DNA of 64,000 bases, taken from Anaerostipes sp. MSJ-23. Lineage in GTDB: Bacteria > Bacillota > Clostridia > Lachnospirales > Lachnospiraceae. The DNA lies in NCBI RefSeq assembly GCF_018918155.1, contig NZ_JAHLPY010000004.1, positions 82,796 through 146,795 of the forward strand. The letters are read 5' to 3'. The first letter of the stretch is position 1. Each line of letters opens with the position of its first letter. Below, piece after piece: positions 9,659 to 19,365 of this stretch. The notes beneath the pieces were generated by a model that was not told the origin of the DNA, did no database searches, and worked only from the letters and a program-made list of their open reading frames with translations. The translations under genes and the position numbers were made by a program.

Positions 9659-10853
9659 ATTTTCGTCTGCTTTTTAGTAAAAATTCTGGAATCACAATTC
9701 TGGAATCATGATCTTCCATTGTTTCGGTCGGAGTATCAGCTGTGTATGCATTTGTGTTTGTATCGGTACCTACATTTTTTTCTGTATCTGTATTATCTGC
9801 CTGGTCTTCTTCCGAGGCTTTTTCAATCTTTCCATTATGAATTGGTTGTCCGGAAAATACAGGTCCAGAAGAATTTTTAGAACTAAAGTTTGGTCTTACA
9901 TTTCCCCTGATATCATAATTCTTAATACCTGTCGCAATGATCGTCGCACTAATCTGATCTCCAAAATCAGCATTCACTGTACCAAAGATCACATTGACAT
10001 CCTGTCCTGCTTCATCTTTCAAATATTCTACTGCCTGCTGTGCTTCAAGCATTCCAACAGCACCTGCAAAGTTAACGATAACATCGCTTGCACCTGCAAC
10101 TGTTGTTTCAAGCAGTGGACTTTCCATTGCAGTTTTGATTGCTTCCAATTCCTCATCTGCTACACCCATACCAATATGAGCAATTCCTTTGTCACGCATA
10201 ACAGTCTGAATATCTGCAAAATCCACATTAATAAGTCCCGGATTATAAATCATATCCGTAATTCCCTGCACGCCCTGCTGTAATACCTCATCAGCTTTCT
10301 TAAGAGCATCTGGAATGGTTGTTCTTTTATCACAAATTTGGAGAAGTTTATCATTTGGGATGACGATCATTGTATCGACTTGATCTTGCAATCTGGCAAT
10401 TCCTGACATTGCATTATTCATACGAGGTCTTCCTTCAAAGGAAAATGGCTTCGTCACAACACCAACTGTCAGAATACCAAGTCCTTTGGAAATCTCTGCA
10501 ATAATCGGAGTTGCACCGGTTCCAGTTCCTCCTCCCATTCCACATGTAACAAATACCATGTCAGCACCTGTCACAAGTTCTGTAATTTCTTCTCTATTTT
10601 CTTCTACTGCTGCTTCACCAATTTCAGGTTTTGCACCTGCTCCAAGTCCCTTGGTAAGCTTTTCGCCAATCTGAATTTTTGTTGGGGCCTTACATAAAGA
10701 TAAGGCCTGTCTATCTGTATTAACACCAACGAGTTCTACTCCCTGGACATTTTCATCTACCATACGGTTAACTGCGTTATTTCCAGCTCCGCCGACACCT
10801 ATCACTAAAATTCTCGCTTGTGTATTTTCTACACTAGGCATAATTTCAACCAC
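9657..10853 (-). CDS. ftsZ: Cell division protein FtsZ
   Basis: A 398-residue tubulin-like GTPase that forms the Z-ring. The N-terminal GGAGNN is at 21-26, the tubulin signature GGGTGTG at 107-113, and the T7-loop NVDFADI is present. A low-complexity Asp/Thr/Asn-rich linker leads to the conserved C-terminal peptide [14 protein letters not shown], which binds FtsA/ZipA/SepF-type partners. The start is GTG at 10853, preceded by AAGGAGG at six bases. It is last in the dcw operon, 81 bases after ftsQ, so a local promoter is possible. There is no ftsA beside it, as is usual in Clostridia. Confidence 0.97.
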   Translation of the reverse strand: MVEIMPSVENTQARILVIGVGGAGNNAVNRMVDENVQGVELVGVNTDRQALSLCKAPTKIQIGEKLTKGLGAGAKPEIGEAAVEENREEITELVTGADMVFVTCGMGGGTGTGATPIIAEISKGLGILTVGVVTKPFSFEGRPRMNNAMSGIARLQDQVDTMIVIPNDKLLQICDKRTTIPDALKKADEVLQQGVQGITDMIYNPGLINVDFADIQTVMRDKGIAHIGMGVADEELEAIKTAMESPLLETTVAGASDVIVNFAGAVGMLEAQQAVEYLKDEAGQDVNVIFGTVNADFGDQISATIIATGIKNYDIRGNVRPNFSSKNSSGPVFSGQPIHNGKIEKASEEDQADNTDTEKNVGTDTNTNAYTADTPTETMEDHDSRIVIPEFLLKSRRK

Positions 10854-10934
10854 GTTGCTCCTCCTTCATGTCACCTACGACAACCCACAATATTTTATAC
10901 ACTAATTTAATGATACCGTTTTTACTTCTTTTTT

Positions 10935-11711
10935 TCAACTCTTTTTTGGTCGAAAAATTGTAATTTTCTGGTATTCATCAAAGTATCTCATATCAATTGT
11001 TCCACTTTTTCCTTCCAGCTTTTTTAAAATTCCTGTAAGCTCTGAAACTTTCATATCAACATACTTGCGATTATATAAATCAACCATCAGATTTCCTTTG
11101 ATCAGCCATGCGGCATCATCTTGAATGTAAACTTGGTCGATTTTAAGCTTATACCTATCAATCGCATTCGTCAATTTCAGTATATAAGAAAACATTTCCT
11201 TGCTTCCTACCGGTATTTTCTGATGGATTGATAAACTATTGTATTTCAGTCCAGTTATAAGCGGAACATCCTCAAATTTCTCACTATTACTTTCCAAAAG
11301 TTGGCCATTTTTATCAAAATAAACATATTCCCCATTATATTGAAGACATCCTGCACGTTTTTTTTCATGAACATGCAGCGTTATTGTATTTGGTCCCGTA
11401 ATCTCCACATCAATTGAGTTAAGAAACGGCAGCATTTCTGGTTTAAAAAGACTTGCTTGTATGTAATAGCCAATCGTATTTTTTACATAATGTTTCTGAT
11501 GAACTTTTTTCATAACTTCTTTTTTTGTGTAATAATTCAGGCCATCTACTTCTACTTTTTTTAATGGACAGATTAAAATTATCCCAATCAAAACAAGAAC
11601 CACCATACTTAAAATCACCAAAAGAATTCTTGCAACTGGAATTTTATACTCTCTTTGTTGTTTTTGGTGATCTTTTAAACGAATGACCTTATTTTCTTCT
11701 TTCTGTTTCAT
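10935..11711 (-). CDS. ftsQ: Cell division protein FtsQ/DivIB
   Basis: A 258-residue bitopic membrane protein. A basic cytoplasmic N-terminus (to about residue 25) is followed by one hydrophobic segment (about 26-48) and an extracytoplasmic POTRA domain that starts at KKVEVDGLNYYTKKEV. Its place between ftsW and ftsZ supports divisome FtsQ/DivIB over generic POTRA proteins. It links FtsL/DivIC with the septal synthase. murG and murA, which often sit between ftsW and ftsQ, are missing here. Confidence 0.88.
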   Translation of the reverse strand: MKQKEENKVIRLKDHQKQQREYKIPVARILLVILSMVVLVLIGIILICPLKKVEVDGLNYYTKKEVMKKVHQKHYVKNTIGYYIQASLFKPEMLPFLNSIDVEITGPNTITLHVHEKKRAGCLQYNGEYVYFDKNGQLLESNSEKFEDVPLITGLKYNSLSIHQKIPVGSKEMFSYILKLTNAIDRYKLKIDQVYIQDDAAWLIKGNLMVDLYNRKYVDMKVSELTGILKKLEGKSGTIDMRYFDEYQKITIFRPKKS

Positions 11712-11725
11712 AAAAATCTATCCTT

Positions 11726-12841
11726 CTATAAATGAATCCGCCTAGAAACCGATAATACGATTCCCATTTCGATCATGGCCCCCAAAATGGAAGTACCTCC
11801 ATAACTGATAAACGGAAGAGGAACTCCTGTTGGAGGAATTGTATTTGTAACAACCGCAATATTAATAAATACCTGAACCGCAATATGGGTCAGACACCCA
11901 ATCACTAAAAGTGATCCAAACAAATCTTCTGCATTCATTGCGATCAAAAGCATTCTCCATATCAAAGCCATAAAGACAAGAATCACACATACTGCTCCAA
12001 ATAAGCCCAGTTCTTCACAAATGATCGAAAAAATCATATCATTATGTGACTCTGGAATAAATCCCATTTTTTGCATACTCTGGCCAAGTCCTTTTCCGAA
12101 AATTCCTCCAGAACCAATTGCATATAATGCCTGCATGGTCTGCAAACCTTTCTCATGCGTCTCTGGATGAAGCCAAATAGCAAATCGTTCGTTTCGATAA
12201 CTATTGGTACTCATCAGATATACAACAATCAATCCTACAAATGCAAGTGCAGCTATCATCAATTCTTTTGTCTTAGGACTTATAACCAAAACCATAACTC
12301 CAACAATTGCGCATAAAATCAATGCAGTACTCATATTTTGAGAAAAAATCAGTAATATAATAGGTGCACATCGAAAAATAATATTCATTGCATCCTTAAA
12401 TTTCACAATCCTATGCGCATTTTCTGATAACGTATAGGCCAGATAAATAATCATCAAAATTTTTGCTACTTCTGATGGCTGAAATTGAAATCCTCCAACT
12501 TGAAACCAACGGATCGCTCCTTTTTTTGCAGCTCCAAGAATTAACACGGTTCCAAGAAGGACAATGCTTATAATATAACATGATCTTGCAACCACCTTGT
12601 TTTGAAATACTCGATAATCCAACTTACAAAAGAATCCCATTGCAACTGCACCAATTACCACTGCAACGCCCTGGCGGATTACCCAGTGATATGGTGTTTT
12701 AAAATACTCCATACTCTTATAAGAACTCGTACTAAATACCATGAGGATTCCAAAAGCAATCAGAAAAATTATCAAAAACAACATTGGATAGTCAAAATAT
12801 ATTTTTCCTGTCATATATTTTTTTTTGATACGATTTGCCAC
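11726..12841 (-). CDS. ftsW: Septal peptidoglycan polymerase FtsW/SpoVE (SEDS family)
   Basis: A 371-residue SEDS polytopic membrane protein with about ten hydrophobic segments. SEDS hallmarks include QPSEVAK (about residue 130), a long extracytoplasmic loop with the ESHNDMIFSIICEELG stretch, and PFISYGGTS near the C-terminus. These proteins polymerise lipid II with a class B PBP. Two such PBPs lie upstream in the same operon. Whether it is the vegetative FtsW or the sporulation paralogue SpoVE cannot be told from sequence alone. It starts four bases after the murD stop. Confidence 0.93.
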   Translation of the reverse strand: MANRIKKKYMTGKIYFDYPMLFLIIFLIAFGILMVFSTSSYKSMEYFKTPYHWVIRQGVAVVIGAVAMGFFCKLDYRVFQNKVVARSCYIISIVLLGTVLILGAAKKGAIRWFQVGGFQFQPSEVAKILMIIYLAYTLSENAHRIVKFKDAMNIIFRCAPIILLIFSQNMSTALILCAIVGVMVLVISPKTKELMIAALAFVGLIVVYLMSTNSYRNERFAIWLHPETHEKGLQTMQALYAIGSGGIFGKGLGQSMQKMGFIPESHNDMIFSIICEELGLFGAVCVILVFMALIWRMLLIAMNAEDLFGSLLVIGCLTHIAVQVFINIAVVTNTIPPTGVPLPFISYGGTSILGAMIEMGIVLSVSRRIHL

Positions 12842-12844
12842 TTT

Positions 12845-14209
12845 TTAAAGCTCCTTTAATTTCTTCACACAATCCTTAAAAATATCGCCTCGTACTTCAT
12901 AATTTGGGAACATTCCCCAACTTGCACATGCTGGGGATAATAATACAGCATCTCCGTCTTGTGCCTGTTTTGCAGCATAAGAAACTGCTTCTTCCATAGA
13001 ATCTACAAATACGATTTTATCAAATCCATGTGCTTTTGCTGTTTCTGCAATCTTTGGTGCTGTTACACCCATAAGAATCAATTCTTTTACTTTTCCATCA
13101 AAAGCATCAATCCATTCATCATACGTTGATTTTTTATCATAACCGCCCCCAATTAAGAATGTTGGACGATTCATTGCTTTAATTCCTTTAATTGCAGCAT
13201 CTGGATTTGTTCCTTTGGAATCATTATAATAGGCAACTCCATTCACTGTATCTACATATTCAATACGATGTGCTACTCCTTTAAACCGTTTGATTCCTTC
13301 CTTAATATATTCTGCTGGAACTCCCATATAATAAGAAACAGCAATGGCTGCAAGAATATTTTCGTAGTTATGATCACCCAAAAGATTCACATCATCCATT
13401 GTACAGATGTCTGTCACTTCTCCATTTTTGCTAATTTTAAATACATTATTTTCGAGAAAAGCTCCATCTTTTGCTTTATGGTGAAGACTAAAGAAAACAA
13501 CATCTCCTTTTGCACGTTGTGCCATTTCTCTTGTTGTATCATCTTCATAATTTAATACCATCACCTGACCTGGTTTTTGGTTTTTTCCAATAGATTCTTT
13601 TGTCTTTGCATAAACTTCAACTGTTCCATGACGATCTAGATGATCTGGTGTAATATTTAAAACTGCACAAACATTCGGGCAAAAATCAACAATTGTTTCT
13701 AATTGGAAGCTACTGATTTCTGCAACGATTCTACTATCTTCTTTCGTATCAAGTGCAACACTTGTATATGGTGTTCCAATATTTCCAACAACAAATGTGC
13801 TTTCATAATAACCCTTCAGAATTTCTCCTGTTAAAGCTGTCGTTGTTGTCTTTCCGTTTGTCCCTGTAATTGCTGCAATTTTTCCTTTTCCTGCATGATA
13901 TGCAAGTTCGATCTCACTCCATACCGGTTTTCCCTGATCAAAGAATAACTGGGCTACTGGTGCATTCACCGAAATTCCAGGACTTAACACAAGCAGGTCA
14001 TAATCTTGTGCCTGTTCTTTTGTCAATTCTCCAAGAATTAATGGAATCTTTTTTTCCTGATGAATTTTTTTATAAAATGCATCTTGGTCTAATTCCTTAT
14101 TTCCATCAGTAAGTGCAACTGACGCTCCTGCCTGAAGCAAAAGATTCACTGCTCCTACTCCGCTCTTTCCTGCTCCTGCAACTAAAAATTTCTTATCTTT
14201 CCATGCCAT
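12845..14209 (-). CDS. murD: UDP-N-acetylmuramoyl-L-alanine-D-glutamate ligase (MurD)
   Basis: A 454-residue Mur ligase. The N-terminal Rossmann-like domain starts with VAGAGKSGVGAVNLLL. The ATP P-loop is ITGTNGKTTTTA (about 115-126), and the central DHLDRHGTVEVYAKTK segment and C-terminal GGYDKKSTYDEW are also typical. MurD adds D-glutamate to UDP-MurNAc-L-Ala in the cytoplasm. It lies 14 bases downstream of mraY and just before ftsW. Other mur ligases are not in this cluster, so they must be elsewhere. Confidence 0.96.
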   Translation of the reverse strand: MAWKDKKFLVAGAGKSGVGAVNLLLQAGASVALTDGNKELDQDAFYKKIHQEKKIPLILGELTKEQAQDYDLLVLSPGISVNAPVAQLFFDQGKPVWSEIELAYHAGKGKIAAITGTNGKTTTTALTGEILKGYYESTFVVGNIGTPYTSVALDTKEDSRIVAEISSFQLETIVDFCPNVCAVLNITPDHLDRHGTVEVYAKTKESIGKNQKPGQVMVLNYEDDTTREMAQRAKGDVVFFSLHHKAKDGAFLENNVFKISKNGEVTDICTMDDVNLLGDHNYENILAAIAVSYYMGVPAEYIKEGIKRFKGVAHRIEYVDTVNGVAYYNDSKGTNPDAAIKGIKAMNRPTFLIGGGYDKKSTYDEWIDAFDGKVKELILMGVTAPKIAETAKAHGFDKIVFVDSMEEAVSYAAKQAQDGDAVLLSPACASWGMFPNYEVRGDIFKDCVKKLKEL

Positions 14210-14223
14210 GTTTTATCTCCTTA

Positions 14224-15195
14224 CTAAATCGCTGCCAATCCAATCAAACAACAAACAGCCGTTACGATTGCAAAAATCGCTACAACTTTCGTCTCCGGCC
14301 ATCCTGATAATTCAAAATGGTGATGAATTGGTGCCATTTTCAATAATCTTTTTCCTCTTGTAGCTTTAAAGAAGAGTACCTGCGCCATAACAGACATCAC
14401 TTCAATCATATAAATAAACGCAACAATGGGAATAAACAAACCAAGATGCAGCATAACCGCCGTGGCTGCTACAAAACCTCCTAATGCCAGAGATCCTGTA
14501 TCTCCCATAAATACTCTCGCTGGATATACATTAAATACAAGAAATCCAAGCAAAGAGCCTACGGTTGCACAAGAAATAGGCCATATCTGCGGTTCTCCTG
14601 GATAAATTCCTATTCCTATGGCTACAACCGTAAAAAATGTCGCGATCAATACGGTAACACTTGATACAAGTCCATCCAGTCCATCTGTAAAGTTAGCCCC
14701 ATTGACTGTCCCAAGCAGAATTAAAAAAATAACTGGTACAAAGAAAATACCAAGATTTAAATATTTGCCATGACAAAATGGGATCATCATCCAGGTCCCG
14801 ATACTTGTATCATTGATTAGATAATATACAAATACCCCTGTCACAAGAATTTGCCCAAGCATTTTCTGCCATGCCCGAAGGCCAAGATTTCGTTTCATAA
14901 CAACTTTAATATAGTCATCAATAAAACCAATAAATCCAAACCCAAGGGTTACAAACAAAATTGGTACAATGGACGGATAGCTTTTTACATAAAACAAAGA
15001 TGCTATCACAATTCCAAGCAAAATGATCAGTCCTCCCATCGTTGGAGTACCTGATTTCTTCAAGTGTGATTCCGGGCCTTCTCCCCGGATAAACTGACCA
15101 AATTTTAATTTGTGTAAATATCGTATCATCAATGGACTTAAAAGTACACTGACAAAAAAAGCAATTAAAACCGGCTTCACAATTCCATAATTCAT
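14224..15195 (-). CDS. mraY: Phospho-N-acetylmuramoyl-pentapeptide transferase (MraY)
   Basis: A 323-residue polytopic enzyme that transfers phospho-MurNAc-pentapeptide onto undecaprenyl phosphate, making lipid I. Signature motifs: GTPTMGGLII near residue 50, FIDDYIKVVMKRNLGL, the NFTDGLDGL acidic loop, and the C-terminal MAPIHHHFELSGWPE histidine motif. The length is normal. It follows the second PBP gene by 40 bases. Confidence 0.97.
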   Translation of the reverse strand: MNYGIVKPVLIAFFVSVLLSPLMIRYLHKLKFGQFIRGEGPESHLKKSGTPTMGGLIILLGIVIASLFYVKSYPSIVPILFVTLGFGFIGFIDDYIKVVMKRNLGLRAWQKMLGQILVTGVFVYYLINDTSIGTWMMIPFCHGKYLNLGIFFVPVIFLILLGTVNGANFTDGLDGLVSSVTVLIATFFTVVAIGIGIYPGEPQIWPISCATVGSLLGFLVFNVYPARVFMGDTGSLALGGFVAATAVMLHLGLFIPIVAFIYMIEVMSVMAQVLFFKATRGKRLLKMAPIHHHFELSGWPETKVVAIFAIVTAVCCLIGLAAI

Positions 15196-15235
15196 GATTC
15201 CACCTCATTTGTTTCTGTATCACAGAATTTTCTGA

Positions 15236-17002
15236 TCACTGTCCGGTGGAATTCTTTTCTTGATTTCCTGCTTTATAATCTCTAGAAATTCCAAGATAAG
15301 GAAGAGCCATTTGAAATACACTCCTCATAACCGGAGCTGCAATCGTTCCTCCATAATAAGTTCCAACCGGTTCATCAATCAATACAATTCCCATAACAAC
15401 AGGATCTTTAGCTCTGGAAAATCCAAGAAACGATGAAATATATTTTCCGGTTCCACGTGGAAGTTTCTCACTGGTGGCCGTTTTTCCACCGATCGAAAAC
15501 CCTTCTATCTTGCAGTTTTTACCAGATCCCTCTGATACAACTGCTTCTAGAAGTTCTCTGACAGTTTCTGAAGTTTCTTTTTTTATCACTTCTTTTTTTA
15601 CAGGATAAGAAAATACGGTTTCTTTAGAGCCATCGGAAGATACTGCGCGTACTCCAAAATGCGGCGTAATCAAAGTTCCCCCATTGACAGCTGCGCTAAC
15701 TGCTCGTAAAAGCTGAAGAGGCGTGATCTGAATAGACTGTCCAAAAGACATTGTAGCTAATTCCACTGCCTTTACATTTTTCTTTTTATGCATGATAGAA
15801 TTAGCCTCTCCTGGAAGATCAATCCCAGTCCGCTCAAACAATCCAAGTTTCTGGAATGTTTCATACATGCCATCTACTCCAACGCGTGCTCCTACTTCCA
15901 TAAAAACCGGATTACATGAATTCATAACTCCTTCACGGAATGTCTCACTTCCATGTCCACCTACTTTATGACACCGGATTCTCCGGTCTTCTACCATTCG
16001 ATAACCCGGACAGTTGAAGTGATCGTTGACCTTCACTTTTCCAAGTTCAAGTCCAGCCACAGCCGTTACTATCTTAAAAACAGATCCTGGTTCATATGTA
16101 TCATTGATACAACTGTTTCTCCATTTTTTATTTAGATATTCCTGCTGTTTTTTCCCATCAGCCATCTTCACTCTTTTACTAAGCTTAAAAGGCTGATTTA
16201 AATTATATTCTGGCACATTGGACATTGCATAAATTTCTCCGTTTTGAGGATTCATAAGAATCATGGAAACCTGCTTTGCCTTTTTTTCTTTTTTTACTTT
16301 TTTACAAGCCTGCGTCACATAATTCTGGAGATTCACATCCAGAGATGTATATAAATCGCATCCTGCCACAGGCTCATCCCGTTCTTCTCCCGCACCGTCA
16401 ATTTCAATTCCCTTTCCGTCCGTCAGGGTAAGAATCTTTCCGGATTTTCCTTTGAGATACTTATCATATGCAACTTCAAGCCCGACAATTCCCTGATTAT
16501 CTCCTCCGGTAAAACCAAGAACCTTTGACGCGAGAGAATCAAACGGATAAACTCTTTTGTAATCTTCATCAATTTTCACTCCGGAAAGTTTGTATTTCCG
16601 GATGCGATCTGCAATTTTCTTTTCTACATTGCTTTTAATTTTTTCTCTGACAGAATTTTTATAAACTTTCTTTTTTATTTCCGAGGAAGAAAGACCTAAT
16701 TGTTCAGATAATATCCTTACCACTTTTTCTTTCTCCGTTGTTTGAGAATAAATAACCGAAATTGAATAAACTGCTTTGTTGGAAGCAATCATCACACCAT
16801 TACGATCATAAATTCTTCCTCTCGGTGCTTTAATTTGCCTTTCTCTTTGATGAAGATCCTTTGCAAGAGAAAGGTATTTATCCGCCTGGGCAATCATGAT
16901 ATACCCAAGCCGTATGGTTACAATCAAAAAACCTGAAAACATTAAAATGACAATTCCAAGAATTTTCTTTTTGTATCCAGTCTTCAAAGCAACAGACCCC
17001 AT
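15236..17002 (-). CDS. Class B penicillin-binding protein, SpoVD/FtsI type, with a KTA instead of KTG motif
   Basis: A 588-residue bitopic transpeptidase. There is one N-terminal membrane segment (about 13-36), the RGRIYDRNG dimerisation-domain motif at 61-69, the active-site SVFK at 307-310, and SCN in MNSCNPVFMEVG. The third motif reads GGKTATSEKLPR, so the usual KTG glycine is alanine, a form I associate with clostridial SpoVD-like proteins. There is no C-terminal PASTA domain. It crosslinks septal or spore peptidoglycan with a SEDS partner. It is second of two tandem PBPs, 50 bases after the first, and the two are diverged paralogues. Confidence 0.9.
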   Translation of the reverse strand: MGSVALKTGYKKKILGIVILMFSGFLIVTIRLGYIMIAQADKYLSLAKDLHQRERQIKAPRGRIYDRNGVMIASNKAVYSISVIYSQTTEKEKVVRILSEQLGLSSSEIKKKVYKNSVREKIKSNVEKKIADRIRKYKLSGVKIDEDYKRVYPFDSLASKVLGFTGGDNQGIVGLEVAYDKYLKGKSGKILTLTDGKGIEIDGAGEERDEPVAGCDLYTSLDVNLQNYVTQACKKVKKEKKAKQVSMILMNPQNGEIYAMSNVPEYNLNQPFKLSKRVKMADGKKQQEYLNKKWRNSCINDTYEPGSVFKIVTAVAGLELGKVKVNDHFNCPGYRMVEDRRIRCHKVGGHGSETFREGVMNSCNPVFMEVGARVGVDGMYETFQKLGLFERTGIDLPGEANSIMHKKKNVKAVELATMSFGQSIQITPLQLLRAVSAAVNGGTLITPHFGVRAVSSDGSKETVFSYPVKKEVIKKETSETVRELLEAVVSEGSGKNCKIEGFSIGGKTATSEKLPRGTGKYISSFLGFSRAKDPVVMGIVLIDEPVGTYYGGTIAAPVMRSVFQMALPYLGISRDYKAGNQEKNSTGQ

Positions 17003-17052
17003 TTTCTCATACTATTATAAAATTATGAAAAAAACAGTTCCTTATTCCTGCT

Positions 17053-18858
17053 TTATTTACTTTTTGGCACTTTTAACTCCTTAAGAGATCCCTTAAGAAC
17101 ATCTTTTGCAATTTTTACTGCCAATTTTGTATTCATCTGAGAACCTTTTTGAATCTCATCAATGACAACATAAACAACAACTTTTGGATTTTTTACTGGA
17201 GCAAACCCAATAAAAGATACAACATATTTCTTCTTGGATCTTGGAATTTTTTCAGCCGTACCTGTCTTTCCTCCAACACTATAGTCTTTTAATTTTGCAT
17301 CAGTCCCCGTTCCAGAATCCACTGTTTGCTTCATATAAGCTTTCAGTTTATCTGAAGTGTCTTTTGAGATTGTCTGCTTTACTACAGATGGTTCAATATT
17401 ATTGATAATGTTCCCCTGTTCATCTCTGATCTGACGCACTACATGAGGTTTGTAATACTGTCCTCCATTAATCAAAGAACAAAAACCACTGGCCAGCTGA
17501 ATCATAGAACAGTTAAAAGATTGTCCAAAAGAGTTTGTTGCTAAATCTGCGGCTCCCATATTTTCCTCTGAATGTAGAAGTCCAGACGTTTGAGCTTCTG
17601 CTGGGAGATCAATTTCAGTATTACTTCCAAATCCAAAAGCCCTTTGATATTTACAAAAAACATGCTTTCCTTCTTTTGCAGCAATCTGCATAAGAGCATC
17701 ATTACAAGAAAGAGAAATCGCCTGTGATAATGTAATCTTTCCATGTCCATTTCTATGCGAGCAATGAATGGTATGTCCACCGACAACCTGATATCCATTA
17801 CAGATATATGATTCCTTTCCTGTAAGGATTCCCTCCTCAAGGCCTGCTGCCACTGTAAACGGTTTATATGTTGATCCAGGTTCAAAAGTACTGGAAACAA
17901 TCGGATTTTTCCATATCTCATTAAATATTTTTGTCTTTTTCTTTTCACTCATCGATGCGATCTCTTTTTTAGAATACTTCTGTCTTAAAACAGAATCATC
18001 CCTTGGGTGCTCCAGATCGTAAGTATCTGAATTCGCCATCGCATAAACTTCCCCGTTATTTGGGTTCATAACAAGAATACTACTGCCCTTGCTTCCATAT
18101 TTTTCTTCAAATTTCTTCAGACGTTTTTCTGCTATTTTCTGAATATTAGAATTAATAGTCGTCACAACCGTCTTGCCATCCTGCGGTTCTACTACAGAGC
18201 TATCTTTTTCCAATTCCTCATTCAAATAAGAATAGCGCCTTCCATCCGTTCCTGATAATGTACTATTATAATACTGTTCAATTCCACCAGTCCCAGTATT
18301 TTCATTCGAGACAAAACCAATAACCTGACTTGCCATCGATTTATTTGGGTATTTTCTCTCATAATGTTCAAAAAGATGAACTCCTGTGACATTTTCTCCA
18401 TCTTTTGTACTCATAAAAGATTTGATATCCGCCACCTGACTATAACTTAAATCTACTTTATAAACAGAATAATAAGAGTCCGGATGTGCCTGAATAAAAT
18501 CCGTTAATTTTTCTCGATCAAGCTTCATATATTTTACAAGTGCATTAATCGTAGCTTTTTTCTTCTCTTTGTTTACTAAAATATTTTTAGGCTCCAAAAT
18601 CAGATTATAAAGTTTTTGACTAGTTGCCAAGATATAGCCATTACGGTCAAGAATATCTCCTCGTTTATATGGAATTGTAGTGCTTGTATATTTTTGCTGT
18701 GTTAATACCTGTTTTTCATAAATATCTTTTTTAAACACACTAAAATATACAATTCTTCCTATAAGAATGAGAAAAAGAAGTGCTATGAAGGATACCGAAA
18801 CTATTGTTCGCATCTTCATAGCATGATTCAGTCGTTTTATTTTTTTTCTTCGCTTCAA
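17053..18858 (-). CDS. Class B penicillin-binding protein, FtsI/PBP2-like transpeptidase
   Basis: A 601-residue bitopic PBP. The cytoplasmic tail is very basic, with the membrane segment at about 18-40. KRGDILDRNG is near 65-74, the active-site motif STYK at 329-332, SCN in SLSCNDALMQ, and GGKTGTAEKIP is a standard KTG box. It is the likelier vegetative FtsI, because it is first after ftsL and has canonical motifs. It starts 11 bases after the ftsL stop. No PASTA repeats are seen. Confidence 0.92.
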   Translation of the reverse strand: MKRRKKIKRLNHAMKMRTIVSVSFIALLFLILIGRIVYFSVFKKDIYEKQVLTQQKYTSTTIPYKRGDILDRNGYILATSQKLYNLILEPKNILVNKEKKKATINALVKYMKLDREKLTDFIQAHPDSYYSVYKVDLSYSQVADIKSFMSTKDGENVTGVHLFEHYERKYPNKSMASQVIGFVSNENTGTGGIEQYYNSTLSGTDGRRYSYLNEELEKDSSVVEPQDGKTVVTTINSNIQKIAEKRLKKFEEKYGSKGSSILVMNPNNGEVYAMANSDTYDLEHPRDDSVLRQKYSKKEIASMSEKKKTKIFNEIWKNPIVSSTFEPGSTYKPFTVAAGLEEGILTGKESYICNGYQVVGGHTIHCSHRNGHGKITLSQAISLSCNDALMQIAAKEGKHVFCKYQRAFGFGSNTEIDLPAEAQTSGLLHSEENMGAADLATNSFGQSFNCSMIQLASGFCSLINGGQYYKPHVVRQIRDEQGNIINNIEPSVVKQTISKDTSDKLKAYMKQTVDSGTGTDAKLKDYSVGGKTGTAEKIPRSKKKYVVSFIGFAPVKNPKVVVYVVIDEIQKGSQMNTKLAVKIAKDVLKGSLKELKVPKSK

Positions 18859-18869
18859 AATTCTACCTC

Positions 18870-19349
18870 TTAATCAGTTTTTGGAATCTTTCCATACTGA
18901 TGCACATATTCTGCATTTTTACTTTTATACTGAATAATTTTATCTGAATCCGGCTTTTTCATTCCATATTTTTTTGCAGCTTTTTCAATTGCAGAAAAGT
19001 CGATGCTCTGTTCAATTTCAAGATCCAGATCTTCATTTTCTGTCTTCAATGTATTTAATTCACTTTTTTCTTCCATCAGTACTTCCCTCTGATTAGAAAT
19101 TTTTATCTGCTCAGAAAGATACAGAAAACTGGATCCTGCCACAACAACCAATGCAATGACCAAAGTTCTGACAAAGGCAAGATCAAATTCTAATGCTTTT
19201 GCCTGATTTTTTCTTGTCTGCCTTGTTATATATGGTTTTTTCTCCGGCCTTACTCTTTTTTTCGGATCTTTTCTTACCGGTTGCGGGCCAATCTTTCTTG
19301 CTGTATTTCCATAAATCAAATTATAACGTTCTTGTCTTGACTTACTCAT
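18870..19349 (-). CDS. ftsL: FtsL-like cell division protein
   Basis: About 159 residues. The N-terminus is strongly basic (KKRVRPEKKPYITRQTRKNQ), followed by one hydrophobic segment (VRTLVIALVVVAGSSFLYL) and a leucine/glutamate-rich coiled coil (MEEKSELNTLKTENEDLDLEIEQ). It ends in a short AAKKYGMKKPDSDKI stretch common to FtsL/DivIC proteins. The identification rests on topology and its place between rsmH and the PBPs. The ATG at 19349 is preceded by GGGAGGG at seven bases. An ATG at 19382 would overlap rsmH and lacks a good site. Confidence 0.82.
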   Translation of the reverse strand: MSKSRQERYNLIYGNTARKIGPQPVRKDPKKRVRPEKKPYITRQTRKNQAKALEFDLAFVRTLVIALVVVAGSSFLYLSEQIKISNQREVLMEEKSELNTLKTENEDLDLEIEQSIDFSAIEKAAKKYGMKKPDSDKIIQYKSKNAEYVHQYGKIPKTD

Positions 19350-19365
19350 TGTCCAACCCTCCCCG

